NCBI RefSeq assembly: GCF_003994235.2
Contig: NZ_RYFG02000120.1
Span: 155,564 to 219,563, forward strand
Origin: Candidatus Methylobacter oryzae
GTDB taxonomy: Bacteria > Pseudomonadota > Gammaproteobacteria > Methylococcales > Methylomonadaceae
Direction of reading: 5' to 3'
DNA length: 64,000 bases
Both the position numbers and the translations under genes were made by a program. Positions 29,140-42,000 of this stretch are shown piece by piece; positions within the stretch are counted from its first letter, which is position 1; every line of letters begins with the position of its first letter. The notes beneath the pieces were generated by a model. The model ran no database searches. It had not been told where the DNA came from and saw only the letters and a program-made list of their open reading frames with translations.

Positions 29140-29946
29140 ATGAGAGACAGCATTAATCAGGAAGATATTGATTTTTACAACGAGTACGGTTTTGTCCGGA
29201 TTCACTCCCTGCTTACTCCGGAAGAGACCGAGCGTTTGCGCATGCACCAGTATAATGCGCTGGAGCAACGCGGCAAGTTCCGCTACCCCGACCGGGATAT
29301 TCTGGGCGAGGATAATCCGGTATATGAACGCATGTTTTTGCAACGGTTGAACTTATGGCGGGACTACGAACCGATTCGCGAATTTACCTTGAGTCCGCGC
29401 ATCGCCAAAATCGCCGCCGAGCTGGCCGGCGTTGATGCGATGCGCTTATGGCACGATGCGGCTTTTATCAAGAAAGGCTGGGCCAATCCTACCTCTTGGC
29501 ATTTTGACGCGGCTTATTGGTCGTTTAATTCGCCCGGCGGCATCACGGTTTGGGTCGCGCTGACCGATGCCCGGCCTGATAACGGCGGGCTGTATTTCAT
29601 GCCCGGTTCGCATCGCGAGATTGATTTTTGCCTGCCCATTTTCTCTAACGACCATGTCGCCGGTTTGTTCGATTTGCCGGGCTATCAGCATTGGCGCGAA
29701 AGGGAAGCGGTATCGCTGCCGTTAAAGGCCGGGGATTGCACTTTTCACAGCGGCCTGACCCTGCACGGCTCGGGAATCAACATGACGCCGCATCAACGCG
29801 CCGCCTGGGTATGCGCCTACATGCCCGACGGCTCCGTTTACAACGGTAAGCCCAACGTGCTGCCGGACGATTATGTCAAAAATCTCAGCGTCGGCGATTA
29901 CTTGCGAAACAACGACTTCAACCCGGTTGTTTATCGGAAGAGTTAA
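29140..29946 (+). CDS. PhyH (phytanoyl-CoA dioxygenase) family Fe(II)/2-oxoglutarate hydroxylase
   Basis: 268-residue cytoplasmic oxygenase expected to hydroxylate an unactivated carbon using Fe(II), 2-oxoglutarate and O2. The iron ligands are visible as His121 and Asp123 in WHFDAAYW and His209 in LTLHGSGIN; Arg220 in HQRAAW is the likely 2-oxoglutarate anchor. NGGLYFMPGSHRE is a family hallmark. Length is normal for the family. ATG 29140 has AGGA eight bases upstream. It lies between two PKS genes on the same strand, so it most likely hydroxylates the polyketide, on the ACP or after release; the site is unknown. A second copy of its first 12 codons sits upstream at 28575. Because the ancestral gap to the PKS was about 24 nt, it was probably part of the PKS operon. 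Confidence 0.93.
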   Translation: MRDSINQEDIDFYNEYGFVRIHSLLTPEETERLRMHQYNALEQRGKFRYPDRDILGEDNPVYERMFLQRLNLWRDYEPIREFTLSPRIAKIAAELAGVDAMRLWHDAAFIKKGWANPTSWHFDAAYWSFNSPGGITVWVALTDARPDNGGLYFMPGSHREIDFCLPIFSNDHVAGLFDLPGYQHWREREAVSLPLKAGDCTFHSGLTLHGSGINMTPHQRAAWVCAYMPDGSVYNGKPNVLPDDYVKNLSVGDYLRNNDFNPVVYRKS

Positions 29947-29950
29947 CGGA

Positions 29951-30019
29951 GTAGGGCGTGCCGTGCGCGCCTAAAGGTATATTTAAAGCACCGAAGAAGG
30001 CGCGCACGGCACGCCCTAC
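29951..30019. repeat. Perfect 21-bp inverted repeat with 27-nt loop
   Basis: Arms 29951-29971 and 29999-30019 (GTAGGGCGTGCCGTGCGCGC...) are perfect complements. It lies between the PhyH stop and the next PKS. It resembles a REP-type element rather than a terminator because no T-run follows, though the hairpin could still affect mRNA stability or readthrough. Confidence 0.85.
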
Positions 30020-30071
30020 GGCAGCGGGTTTACAGGTCGGAAAATTTTAGAATATCTAAGGTCTAAGGAAT

Positions 30072-33000
30072 ATGAGCATCTCAAAAGCAGAAATTTTGCA
30101 GCAGGTAAAAAGCCGGCAATTGACTCCTGAAGCGGGTCTTAAGCTTTACCGCGAACTGGAACAAGCCGAACTTGACGCCGAGGCTTTAAAAGCGGACGCC
30201 GCTGTAAAAGTGCCGCTTGCCGATGCCGAGCATTCCGCTACGACCGAAGGGCCGGCAGCGCCGGAGATTGCCGTGATCGGCATGTCGGTGCGGATTCCGG
30301 GCGCTCAAAATCTGCAACAAATGTGGACGATGCTGAGCGCGGGCAAGGATGCGGTCGGCGAAGTCCCGCTGTCGCGCTGGGCGCAAGACGACGGGGAAGG
30401 CCGGACCGGCCGCGGGAAAAAGTGGGGCGCTTTTTTAACCGATATCGACTGCTTCGATCCGCTGTTTTTTGAAATTTCTCCTAAAGAAGCCGAGCAAATG
30501 GACCCGCAGCAGCGCTTGTTGTTGCAGGAAAGCTGGAAAGCGTTTGAAGATGCCGGTTATTCCGCGGAGTCCTTGAATCAAAAGTCCTGCTGCGTTTTTA
30601 TCGGTTGCACTCAAGGCGATTATTTAAGCGAAACCTCCACTAGCGACATCAATCCCCACTCGCTAACGGGCCGTAGCGTTTCGGCAATAGCCGCCCGCAT
30701 TTCATATTTTTTCAATCTGCGCGGTCCGAGCATCGTGTTCAACACCGCCTGTTCATCGTCGTTGACCGCATTGGTGATGGCCTGCGAACGGCTGCGCAGC
30801 GGCAGTTCCGAAATAGGCTTGGTCGGCGGCATTTCGCTGATGAGCACGCAAATAGCGCATACCACGATGGACAAGGTTGGGATGATTTCTCCCGACGGAA
30901 AATGCCGTAGTTTCGACAAGGACGCGAACGGCATCGTTCCCGGCGAAGCCGTCGGCGTCGTTATTTTGAAGCGGCTGGGCGATGCGTTGCGCGACGGCGA
31001 TCCTATCCATGGCGTCATTCGCGGCTACGGAGTCAATCACGACGGCAAGACCAACGGCCTGACCGCGCCCAGCGGCCCGGCGCAAACCGCGTTGCTGCGG
31101 GATATTTACCAAAATTTCCGCATCGACCCGAATACGATCAATTATATCGAAGCGCACGGTACCGGCACCAAATTGGGCGATCCTATCGAAGTGCATGCGT
31201 TAACGGACGCCTTTGCCGACTACCGGGTGGCTGAGCGCCAGTGCGCGATCGGTTCGATCAAAACCAATATCGGACATGCGCTGGAAGCCGCCGGCTTGAT
31301 GGGCTTGATCAAGGTTTTGCTGTGCTTGCAGCAGCAAAAGCTGGTGCCTTCGTTGCATTTCAACCAAGCCAACGAGCATATCGCCTTTGCCGGCAGCCCT
31401 TTTTACGTCAATACCCAATTGCAGGATTGGCCGCGCATCGCCGGGCGTCCGCTTCGGGCGGGAGTCAGCGCGTTCGGGATGAGTGGCACCAACGCCCATG
31501 TGGTGGTTGAAGAGCCGCCGCTACGAAACACGGCCGCCGCATCGGCGAGCGGGCATTTACCTTACCTGGTCGTGCTGTCGGCAAAAACGCCGGAAGCATT
31601 GGCGCAACGCGTTCAGGATTTAGAACAGTGGCTGGACGCGCACCGGCACGATGAGGCGTTCTCGTTGGCCGATGTCGCTTACACGCTACAGGCGGGTAGA
31701 AGCCATTTTGCTTACCGGGAAGCTATCGTGGCGCGTAATGTCGAGGAATTAAAAAAACGGCTATCGCAATTGCAAAAACAGGGCGTCAATACGGTCGAGC
31801 TGGTGCAACAGCCTGCCGCCGTCAGGGAGGCGAAAAAGTCGGTCGAACAGGACTTGCGCAGCCTAGCCCAGCGGGCAACAGAATCAAGCCAGGTTATGCG
31901 CATCTTTGAATCGCTGGCCGGTTTTTACAAGCAGGGAATAGCGCTTGATTGGCTGCAACTGTACCCGGATCGCACACCCCGGCGCATCGCCTTGCCGAGT
32001 TACCCGTTTGCGGAACAGCGTTATTGGCTTCATGGCGCGGAAAAGGATCCCGGCGCATGCGGACATAGTGAGCGCCTGCATCCGCTGCTGCACCGGAATA
32101 CCTCGGATTTATCCGAACAGCGCTATACCTCGCTGTTTACAGGCGACGAGTTCTTTCTGGCCGACCATCGGGTTCGCGGCGAAGAGCAAATATTGCAAAA
32201 GGTATTGCCCGGCGTGGTTTACCTGGAAATGGCCAGGGCGGCGGTGCTAGCCGCTAGCGGCCGTAAAACCGGCAGCGAAACCCGCATCCTGTTCACAGAC
32301 GTTGCCTGGATTCAGCCCATTTATATCGATCAAGCGCGGGAAGTTCACTGCCGATTATACGAACAGGCGGATAGCCGGATTCGTTATGAAATTTATACAA
32401 AAAACGGCGGCGAACCGGAAACCGTTGCCGTTCATGCCGAAGGAACAGCGCAAATACCGGAATCTTTGGCAACGCAGTCCGCGTTGACGCTGGATATTCC
32501 GGGCCTGCGCCTACAGATGCCCCGCGAACTCGATGCCGAAACCTGCTATCGATACATACGTTCGGCCGGGGTTCATCACGGCGAACGCTTGCAAGGCATT
32601 CGTACCGTGGCAGTTGGCGAAGGGCAAGCGCTGGCCGAATTGGTCCTGCCGCCGGCGCTGTCGGACAGTGAACAATCGGCCTACGGCCTGCATCCGACGC
32701 TGATGGACGCAGCGATTCAGGCCGCTATCGGTTTGGTCGCCGGCATTGGTGCCGATGCCCTGCAACCCAGCTTGCCTTTCGCATTGGAGCAACTGGAAAT
32801 TCTCGGCGAGTGCGAACAACGCATGTTCGCATGGTTGCGTTTTTCGTCCGGCGGCTTGTCGCCCGATAAGGTGCAAAAACTGGATATAGACCTCTGCGAT
32901 GAACGCGGCAAGGTCTGCGTCAGCATCAGGGGCTTATCGTCAAGACTACTGGCCGAAAGGAAAATCGACGACATTCGTTTGCCCCAACCGGCGTTACCGC

Positions 33001-36000
33001 TTCATGCGCTGATGCCGGTTTGGAATGCTGTTCCTGCCGGCGAACACGCGGGGCTTGCGCCGGATTACAACTGCCCTTTATTGGTTATCGGCGCTACCGA
33101 GTTGGAAATGCAGGCTATTCGGCAAATTTATCCGCTGGCTGCAAGTTTGCCGCTTAATCCCGCCGATTCTATAGACAAGATCAGCCAACAGTTAAAAGCC
33201 GAGGTTTTCGATCATCTGGTCTTTGTTGCGCCGGGAAGCGCGGCAACGGACTGGCAGCCGGACAGCCGCATGATCCAGGCGCAAAACCGGGGCGTGCTGT
33301 TCTTGTTCAGGATTATAAAAGCCTTGCTTGCGGCGGGCTACGATGAGCAGGAACTGGAATGGACGCTGCTGACCTTTAAAACCCAACAGGTGACGGAACT
33401 GGACGTAACCGATCCCACGCACGCAGGTATTCACGGTCTGGCAGGCAGCTTGGCCAAGGAATACCCGCATTGGAAAATCCGCTTGCTGGATCTGGACCCC
33501 GAACAAGATTGGCCTCTGCGCACGCTGTTTGCGTTGCCGGTGGAGCCGAACGGCCAGGGGCTTGCCTATCGCGGCGGCCGTAACGCAAGCCGCGAACCCG
33601 AATGGTTCCGGCAAGCCTTGATTCGAGTTCATCTGTTGCAAACGGATGCCAATACGCCGGCGCTGTACCGGGACGGCGGCGTTTACGTCGTCATCGGCGG
33701 AGCAGGGGGCATAGGCGAAGTCTGGAGCCGGTTCATGATCGAACGCCATCGGGCCAAAATCGTTTGGATAGGCCGCCGCGACAAAGACCCGTTTATTCAG
33801 GAACAACTGGATGCGTTGCCGATGCCCGCCAACGTGACTTACATTAGCGCGGATGCACGCGATTTAACCGCGCTGGAACAAGCCTGCCGCGAGATTAAAA
33901 GCATCCATCCGAAAATCCATGGCGTGGTCCATTCCGCCATCGTGCTCAACGACCTGAGTTTGGCGCGGATGGACGAACAAGGTTTTAAGGAATCGTTATC
34001 GGCTAAAGTGGACGTCAGCGTCTGTATTGCCCAGGTTTTCCGTAAGGAGCCGCTGGATTTCGTGCTGTTTTTTTCCTCAATGCAAGCGTTTGCCAAAGCG
34101 CCGGGGCAGAGCAATTACGCGGCCGGCTGCACGTTCAAGGACGCTTTTGCGTTAAAACTTGCGCAGCAATGGCCTTATACGTTCAGCAACGGCAGCAGTT
34201 ATCATAAGCCTGCGGTTAAAGTGATCAATTGGGGCTATTGGGGTTCGATAGGCATCGTTAACGACGTGGCTTACCGGGAGCGCAGGAAAGAGGCTGGCGA
34301 CGATTCCATCGAGCCGCAAGAAGGCATGGATATTCTCGAAAAATTTATGGCTTCATCTTTCCGCCAACTGGCTCCGTTCAAGGCATTGACGCCCGAGGTC
34401 GTGGCGAAAGCCTGCGGCACGGAAGACATTACGTCCTATCCTCGGCAAATTCCGGCTATCCTGGACGAAGTCCAACAGCGCTTTTATCAAACGCAAGATC
34501 AACTGCCTCATGCCCAAGTGGAGTGGCGTCGATTGGAGCAGGAAGCAAAAAACGACGAGTTGGATGCATTGTTGCTGAGATTGCTGGACGCGACGCTGCA
34601 ATCTTTGGCTTTACGCGACGGCAAACGCTCGCTGCCGGGTTACTTGCAGCGCTGGTTGCAGGAAAGTCTGCGTCTACTCGACACAGCGAACGGACAGCAC
34701 GAGACGCTTGACAGCCTGTGGCGGCAATGGGAAGCGGCAAAAGCGGGCTGGATAGAAAATCCCAACCTGAAGGCCGTAATTATCTTGGTAGAGGCTTGCG
34801 TGCGTGCGCTGCCCGACATTTTGACCGGCAAGGCCGCCGCAACCGATGTGATGTTCCCTAACGCCTCAATGGAATTGGTCGAAGGTATTTATCGCGGCAA
34901 CCTTGTGTCGGATTATTTCCAACAGGCGCTTGCGGATTTCCTGGTCGCGGCGATCCAGCAACGCTTAAGCGTTGCCGCCTCGACCGGTCAGCCTGTTCCG
35001 AAACTGCGCATTCTCGAAATCGGCGCCGGTACCGGCGGCACCACCGCCACTCTTTTGCCTAAGTTGCAGCCGTTTGCGGAGGCCATTGACGAGTATTGCT
35101 ATACCGATCTATCCAAGGCTTTCCTGCTGCATGCCCAGGAGCATTACGCGCCGGGCTGTCCGTTCCTTTCCACCCGCATTTTTAACGTGGAAAAACCTCT
35201 TGCCGAACAAAGCGGCGAGGAGATTGGCGTTGCGCCGGACCGTTACGATTTTGTTATCGCGGCCAATGTCCTGCATGCGACCAAAGACATACGCAACACC
35301 TTGCGCAATGCGAAAGCAGCTTTGCATACAAACGGTATCTTGCTGCTAAACGAGCTTAGCCAACATTCGCTGCTGTCGCATCTGACCTTCGGATTGCTCG
35401 AAGGGTGGTGGTTGTATCAAGACGCGCCGTTGCGGATCTTGGGCAGTCCCGGCTTGTATCCTGAAACCTGGGTGGAAATCTTGGCGGAAGAAGGTTTTTC
35501 ACCGGTAAGCTTGCCGGTCGAGCATGCGCGATCTTTAGGGCTGCAAATTATCGCGGCGCAAAGCGACGGCATTGTGCGCCAGAGCCGCGCGCCTTTGGCT
35601 GCGGACATAACGGAAAAACCGGCGGATAGCCAAGTTGAAAGCGAACTGAAAGCGGTCAATACCGCTGCCGTCAACGAATCCTTGCTGCGCGAAAAAAGCA
35701 CCGATTATCTTAAGGAACAGGTCGCGCGTACTTTAAAAATGAGCCCGCGCCGGATCGATTCCTCCAAGCCCCTGGAAATCTACGGCATCGATTCCATTTT
35801 GGTGGTGCAGTTGGCTAACGATTTGCGCAAGGATTTCAAGAAAATAAGCAATACGCTGTTTTTCGAAGTCCGGACTATCGACGCGTTGGTCGAGCATTTC
35901 CTGGACACGCAAAAAGACGTTTTGATGCAACTGACGGGCTTGCAGGACCGGCCTGTCGAACAAATACCGCTACGTCAGAAAAGCAAACCCAACCGTTTTG

Positions 36001-39000
36001 GCCTAAGCGTGCCGGCTTCGGCGAAGACTTCGCGGTTTACCGACGCAGCCGGCGCTGTCCGCGAACGTCAGGGGTTGCATGTATTCGATGTCGCGGTGAT
36101 CGGCTTGAGCGGCCGTTACCCGCAAGCCGACGATGTGGGCCAGCTTTGGCGACAACTTAAAACCGGGAGCAATTGCGTTGGCGAGATTCCGGCCGAGCGT
36201 TGGGATTGGCAGGATTATTTCGATCCCGAAAAAGGCAAAGCCGGGAAAATGTATACCCGATGGGGCGGTTTTATCCGGGACGTGGACAAATTCGATCCGC
36301 TGTTTTTCCATATTTCGCCGTATGAAGCCGAAGTCATGGACCCGCAGGAGCGGCTCTTTTTGCAATGTGCTTACGAAGCGTTACAGGATGCGGGCTATAC
36401 CCCGGAAAATTTCGGCGACGACCGCAAAACCGGGGTTTTTGTCGGCGCGATGAACTCAAGCTACCGGGGCAGGTCGTCCCATTTTTCGATTGCGAACCGC
36501 ATTTCCTACCAGTTCGACTTTCAAGGGCCGAGCATGGCGGTGGATACCGCGTGTTCGGCTTCGCTGACCGCGCTTCATGTCGCGCTGGAAAGTTTGTATT
36601 GCGGCACCAGCAAACGCGCGGTTGTCGGCGGCGTGAACCTGATTTTGGACCCCGCCCATTTTACCGGACTGACCGAATTGGGCATGCTGTCATCGGGTCC
36701 CGAATGCAAGTCGTTCGGGGCCGGGGCGGACGGCTTTATTGCCGCGGAAGGCGTAGGCGCCGTCATTCTTAAACCCTTGGCGCAAGCGGTAGCGGACCGG
36801 GACAATATCTACGGCGTGCTGAAAGGCAGCGCGATCAATGCCGGCGGCAAAACCAACGGTTATACGGTGCCGAATCCGAAAGCACAGGCCGCGATGGTCG
36901 GCGACGCGCTGCAAAGGGCCGGCGTTTCAGCGGCCGATATCAGTTATATCGAAGCTCACGGCACCGGGACCGCGCTGGGCGACCCGATTGAAATCAAAGC
37001 CTTGGCAACGGCGTTCGGACAAGCGCCGCCGGACATTGCCGGCACCCAACAGGCTTGCGCAATCGGTTCGATCAAATCGAACATCGGCCACTGCGAAAGC
37101 GCGGCCGGTATTGCCGGCCTGACCAAAGTATTGCTGCAATTGAAGCATCAACAATTGGCGCCGTCCCTGCACAGCGCAACGACCAACCCGGCTATTGAAT
37201 TTGCCGGTACGCCTTTTGCGGTGCAACAGCGGCTGACGCCGTGGCCGCGTCCGCAGTCGGGCGGCCCCAGAGTCGCGGGCATCTCCTCGTTCGGAGCCGG
37301 CGGCGCTAACGCCCATGCGATTGTTGAAGAGTACATCCCGGCCGGACAAGACCCGGCCGCGCAAACGGCATCGGCGCAGCCCGCTATCATTGTGCTTTCC
37401 GCCAAAACCCAAAATCGTCTGCGTATCGTTGCCGAGCGCTTATTGCAGAAAATTCGCAACACAGCGCTTGAGCAAGGAAGCCGGGGCTTTAACTTGCTCA
37501 ATCTGGCTTATACCTTGCAGCTTGGACGGGAGCCGATGGACGCGCGCCTGGGCTTTACGGCCTCGTCGATGCAGGAGCTCGAACAAAAGCTGGATGCGTT
37601 TCTGGCGCAGGCCGACGGCGAGTTGGCAGGCGTCTATTTATCGCCTGCAAAAAACGAATCGATCGGCGTATTTCGGGCCGATGAAGATACCGCCGCGATG
37701 ATCGAGGCCTGGATTGGCAAAAACAAATACTCAAAGTTGCTGGAACTGTGGGTGCTGGGCTTCAATATCGATTGGAGCCGCCTGTATGGTGCTGAATCGC
37801 GTCCTTATCGTATCAGTCTGCCGACTTACCCTTTTCTGAAAGAGCGTTACTGGCATGAACAGCAAGCGCAACGGTCAACGGCAAATGTTGCGGAAGTAAA
37901 AACCGGGCATCGGCAGTCCGATGTGCCGAGCAACGATCCGGGCATCGCTTTTGCGGCCAAATGGGCAGCACAGGCCGACATAGCGCAAGGCGAGCCGGTT
38001 TGCCATCAAACGGTGCTGATCGTTGGCAACGAATTCTCGATTGATCTGCAACAAGCCATCGCGGATTACCACCGCGATGCCGAAGTGCTTTCGATTCGCT
38101 TGGCCGATGAATCAAGACGCTTATCGGCCAACGAATGGCTGTGCGATATAAAAGACGAATCGGGTTTTGCGGCTTGCTTGCAGGGCGCGGGCAATATCGA
38201 TTGCCTGTATTTCCTGTCGCTGGACGGCAGTAACGCCGACGTCGCGCATTTGGCCGATAGCCAGGAAAGCAACGAAATCCAATTGCTGAGGCTGGTTAAA
38301 TATCTAACAACACGTAATCAACGCACTATCGATACCTATATCCTGACCCTGGACAACTATGCGCTGGATAATGAATCGGTTCGGCCTCAAGGGGCCGGCC
38401 TTACCGGCTTGGCTTACGCAATCGCGCAGGGAAATCATTTATTTGCATTGAGAAATATCGACCTGTGTTGCCACGACCTGGCGCAGCCGCAACATTTGCT
38501 TCCGCTGATCGTGCGCGAACCGGCGTCGAATCGGGGCGAGGTCGTAAAAATCCGGGCCGACGTCCGTTACCGGCAAGAGTTTCACCCGCTGACCTGGCCC
38601 GAAACCGGCTTGTCGCCGATCAGGCAGCGCGGCGTTTACTTGATACTGGGCGGTAGCGGCACGATAGGTCAAGCGATAACCCGGCACCTGATTAAACAAT
38701 ATAAAGCGCGGGTTATTTGGCTGGGACGCAGCGGCAAAGATTCTGTAAAAGTACAGCAAGCGCTGAATGCCTTTTCGGAATTTGCCGAACAGCCTGCGTA
38801 TATCCAGGCCGATGCGACCAGCCGGGAGTCGATGCGGCAAGCCGTTGCCGACGTCAAGGCGGAATATCCGGCCATTCACGGCGCGATTTATTCGGCGTTG
38901 GTGTTTGACGCCGAAAACTCCGTCGATAAAACCACGGAGACCGTGTTCAGGCAAATTCTGGAAGTAAAAACCAAGGGCGGCATTTATTTTTATACCGCGC

Positions 39001-42000
39001 TGGAACATGAGCCGTTGGATTTCATGTGTTATTTTTCTTCAGGACAAGCGTATGCCTTTTCCGGCGCGGCCAAGCATTCGGCCTATGCGAGCGGCATCAC
39101 TTTTCAGGACGCTTGGGTGCAGGCTTTGCGCAAGCAGGCCGCGTTTCCTGTCGGCACGATTAATTGGGGCTTCTGGAAATCTTCGTTGCCTCCCGATGCT
39201 GTCCCGCAAAACTTTGCCTGCCTGGACGACCGGGAAGGCGCAGACTGTTTCGAAAAATTTGTTTTTGCGTTGCAGCAGCAAGAACCGCTGTCGCAGGCGC
39301 TTTGCCTTAAACCTTCGCCGGCGGTACTGGAGCTGATGAATTACCGGCAACAAGAGCCGGTGCAAGCCGCTGTTAACAAGATAAGCGATATGGATCAATA
39401 TATCAGGGACACGCTAACGGACAGCTTTGCAAACACGCTAAAAGCGCCGCTGGAAAAAATCGATCATAACCTTGCTTTTGCCGAATACGGGATGGATTCG
39501 ATTTTGGGCGTCAGGTTTGTCAACCAGCTTAATCAACGTTTGCATATCCGTTTGAATACGGCAATTATTTTCGAGTATTCGTCATTGGCGCGTCTTGGCA
39601 ACTACCTGATAAAGCGCTACCGCGACGAGATCGGGGCCCAAGCCGGAGCGCGGCAAGATGATCATGAGCCCGGCACGCAGCAAGCAGCCGCGCCGATGCC
39701 TGAGCAAACTTGCCGGCCGCCAGTGGCTCCGGCAACGGCCGATATTGCGGTGATCGGCATGTCCGGTAAATTCCCACGCGCGGAGAATGTGGAAGCGTTT
39801 TGGAACAACCTGGTTCAAGGGCTTGACGGTGTTGAAGAATACCCGGCGCAGTATCTGGACCAGGCCAATTATTTCAGTGCGATCAAGCAAGCGGGCAAGA
39901 GCTATTGCAAATCGGGCGGCATTTTGGCGGAAAGGAATTGCTTCGATCCGCAGTTCTTCGGTTTGTCTCCGCGCGAAGCCCACTCGATGAATCCGCATCA
40001 GCGCCTGGTCATGCAGGAAGGCTGGAAAGCGCTGGAAGATGCCGGTTACGATCCGGCCGCTCTTTCCGGCTCCAAAACCGCTATTTTTATCGGCGCCGAG
40101 CCGACCGGCTATTTTCACGGCAGTTTTACCGGCTCTTCCGATGCGTTGATTGCATCGCGGCTGTCTTATCATTTGAATTTGAGCGGCCCGGCGCTGGTGG
40201 TTAATACCGGCTGTTCCTCTTCCGGTGTTGCTATTCATTTGGCTTGCGAAAGCTTGCGCAACGGCGAGTCCGACCTTGCGCTGGCCGGCGGCGTTAACGC
40301 CTGCATGAACCAGGATGCGTTGGTCAACCTGTCGGCGGCGGATATGCTGTCTTCGCGCGGCGCTTGTGCGACTTTCGACGCGTCGGCCGACGGCACGATT
40401 ATCTCCGAAGGCATCGGCATGGTGGTATTGAAACGCCTGCAAGATGCGATTGCCGACGGCGACAGCATCGACGGCGTGATTTGCGCATCCGGCATCAACC
40501 AGGACGGCGCCAGCAACGGCATTACCGCGCCCAACGGTTTAGCCCAGGAACAGTTGATAGCCGACGTTTACCGGAAGTTTAATATCGACCCGGCGGCTAT
40601 CGGTTATATCGAAGCCCACGGCACCGGCACCAAGCTCGGCGATCCGGTCGAAGCCAATGCCTTGGTCAGGGCGTTCAAGCCGTTGACCGACAAGCAGGCG
40701 TATTGCGCGGTGGGCAGCGCGAAAGCGCATATCGGCCATACTTCCGCAGCGGCGGGCGTTATCGGCCTGATCAAAACCTTGTTGTCGATGCGCCATCGAA
40801 AACTCCCGGCGCTATTGCATTTCAACCGGCTTAATTCGTTGATCGAGTTTGCAAATTCGCCTTTCTATATCAATGCCGAAATCGCCGACTGGCAGCCGCA
40901 GCCAGGAAAGCCGCGTATGGCGGCGATCAATTCTTTCGGCCATAGCGGCACTAATATCCATCTGGTAGTCAGGGAGCATGTGCCTTCAACGCCGCCGGCA
41001 AGCAACATCGAAAGCGGCGAAAAAATCAGGCTGATACCGCTGTCGGCGAAAACCGAAAGCAGCCTGCGCAGCTTGGTTCAGGCTTTTGCCGAAGGCTTGG
41101 AAGACGGCTCGCTAAGCAGGGCTGTTACGCTGGAGGAAGTGGCTTATACCTTGCAAACGGGCCGGGAAGCGATGCGCTGCCGGGTTGTTTTTTCCGCGCG
41201 CACGTTTACCGAACTGACGCGGAAAATGGCCGCTTTCCTGAATGGCGAACAGGCCATCGCAGGCTGTTGGCAAACGGGCAAGGACAGCCCGGCGCAAACG
41301 GCCGGCGATCCCGACGAAGAGACGGCGCAACGCTGGTGCTCGGGCCGTGACGTCGATTGGGCGGCCGCATACGCCGGCAAGCAAGTCAGGCGCGTGCATT
41401 TGCCGACTTATGTTTTTAGCAAAACGGAGTATGGCCCGCGGCAGGGCAGCCAAGCTGCGCAAACACGTAAAAGTGCGCTTCTAGCGCAACTGCGGGCACA
41501 GAAAAACGATCTGCAAAATCTAAAAATGGAAGCACTGTTGTTCAACCTGCTTTGGGCAAGCCTTGACGAGATCGGTATTATTTATCGAATCGATGGGCAA
41601 GAACAAAGCGGCGAGGTTGCGGTATTGTCGATCGCGGAACTAGCCGACAAGTTGCCGGGCAATGCCGGCAGGATCCCGGCGTTCTACCAGCGCTGGCTCG
41701 ACGAAAGCATTCAGTCGCTGATCGACAGGGAATACCTGTGCCGGCGCGAGGGAAAGTTGTTTTCGCTGAATAAAAACAATGCCAAGCTGGATGCGCTTTG
41801 GCGGCAATGGGACGGCGAAAAAACGCAATGGCTGGAAAATCCCAATCAGCGCGCGCAGGTTAACTTGGTCGAAGCTTGTATGCGGGGATTGCCCGCTATC
41901 TTGAGCGGACAAAAAACGGCGACGGACATCATGTTTCCGAATGGCGGCATGGAATTGGTCGAGGGCATTTACCAAAGCAACTTGATTTCCGACTATTTCA

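Noticed and set aside
29951..30019. Inverted repeat as an intrinsic terminator after the PhyH gene
   Set aside because: The 27-nt loop and lack of a following T-run do not fit an intrinsic terminator; it matches a dispersed-repeat form better.
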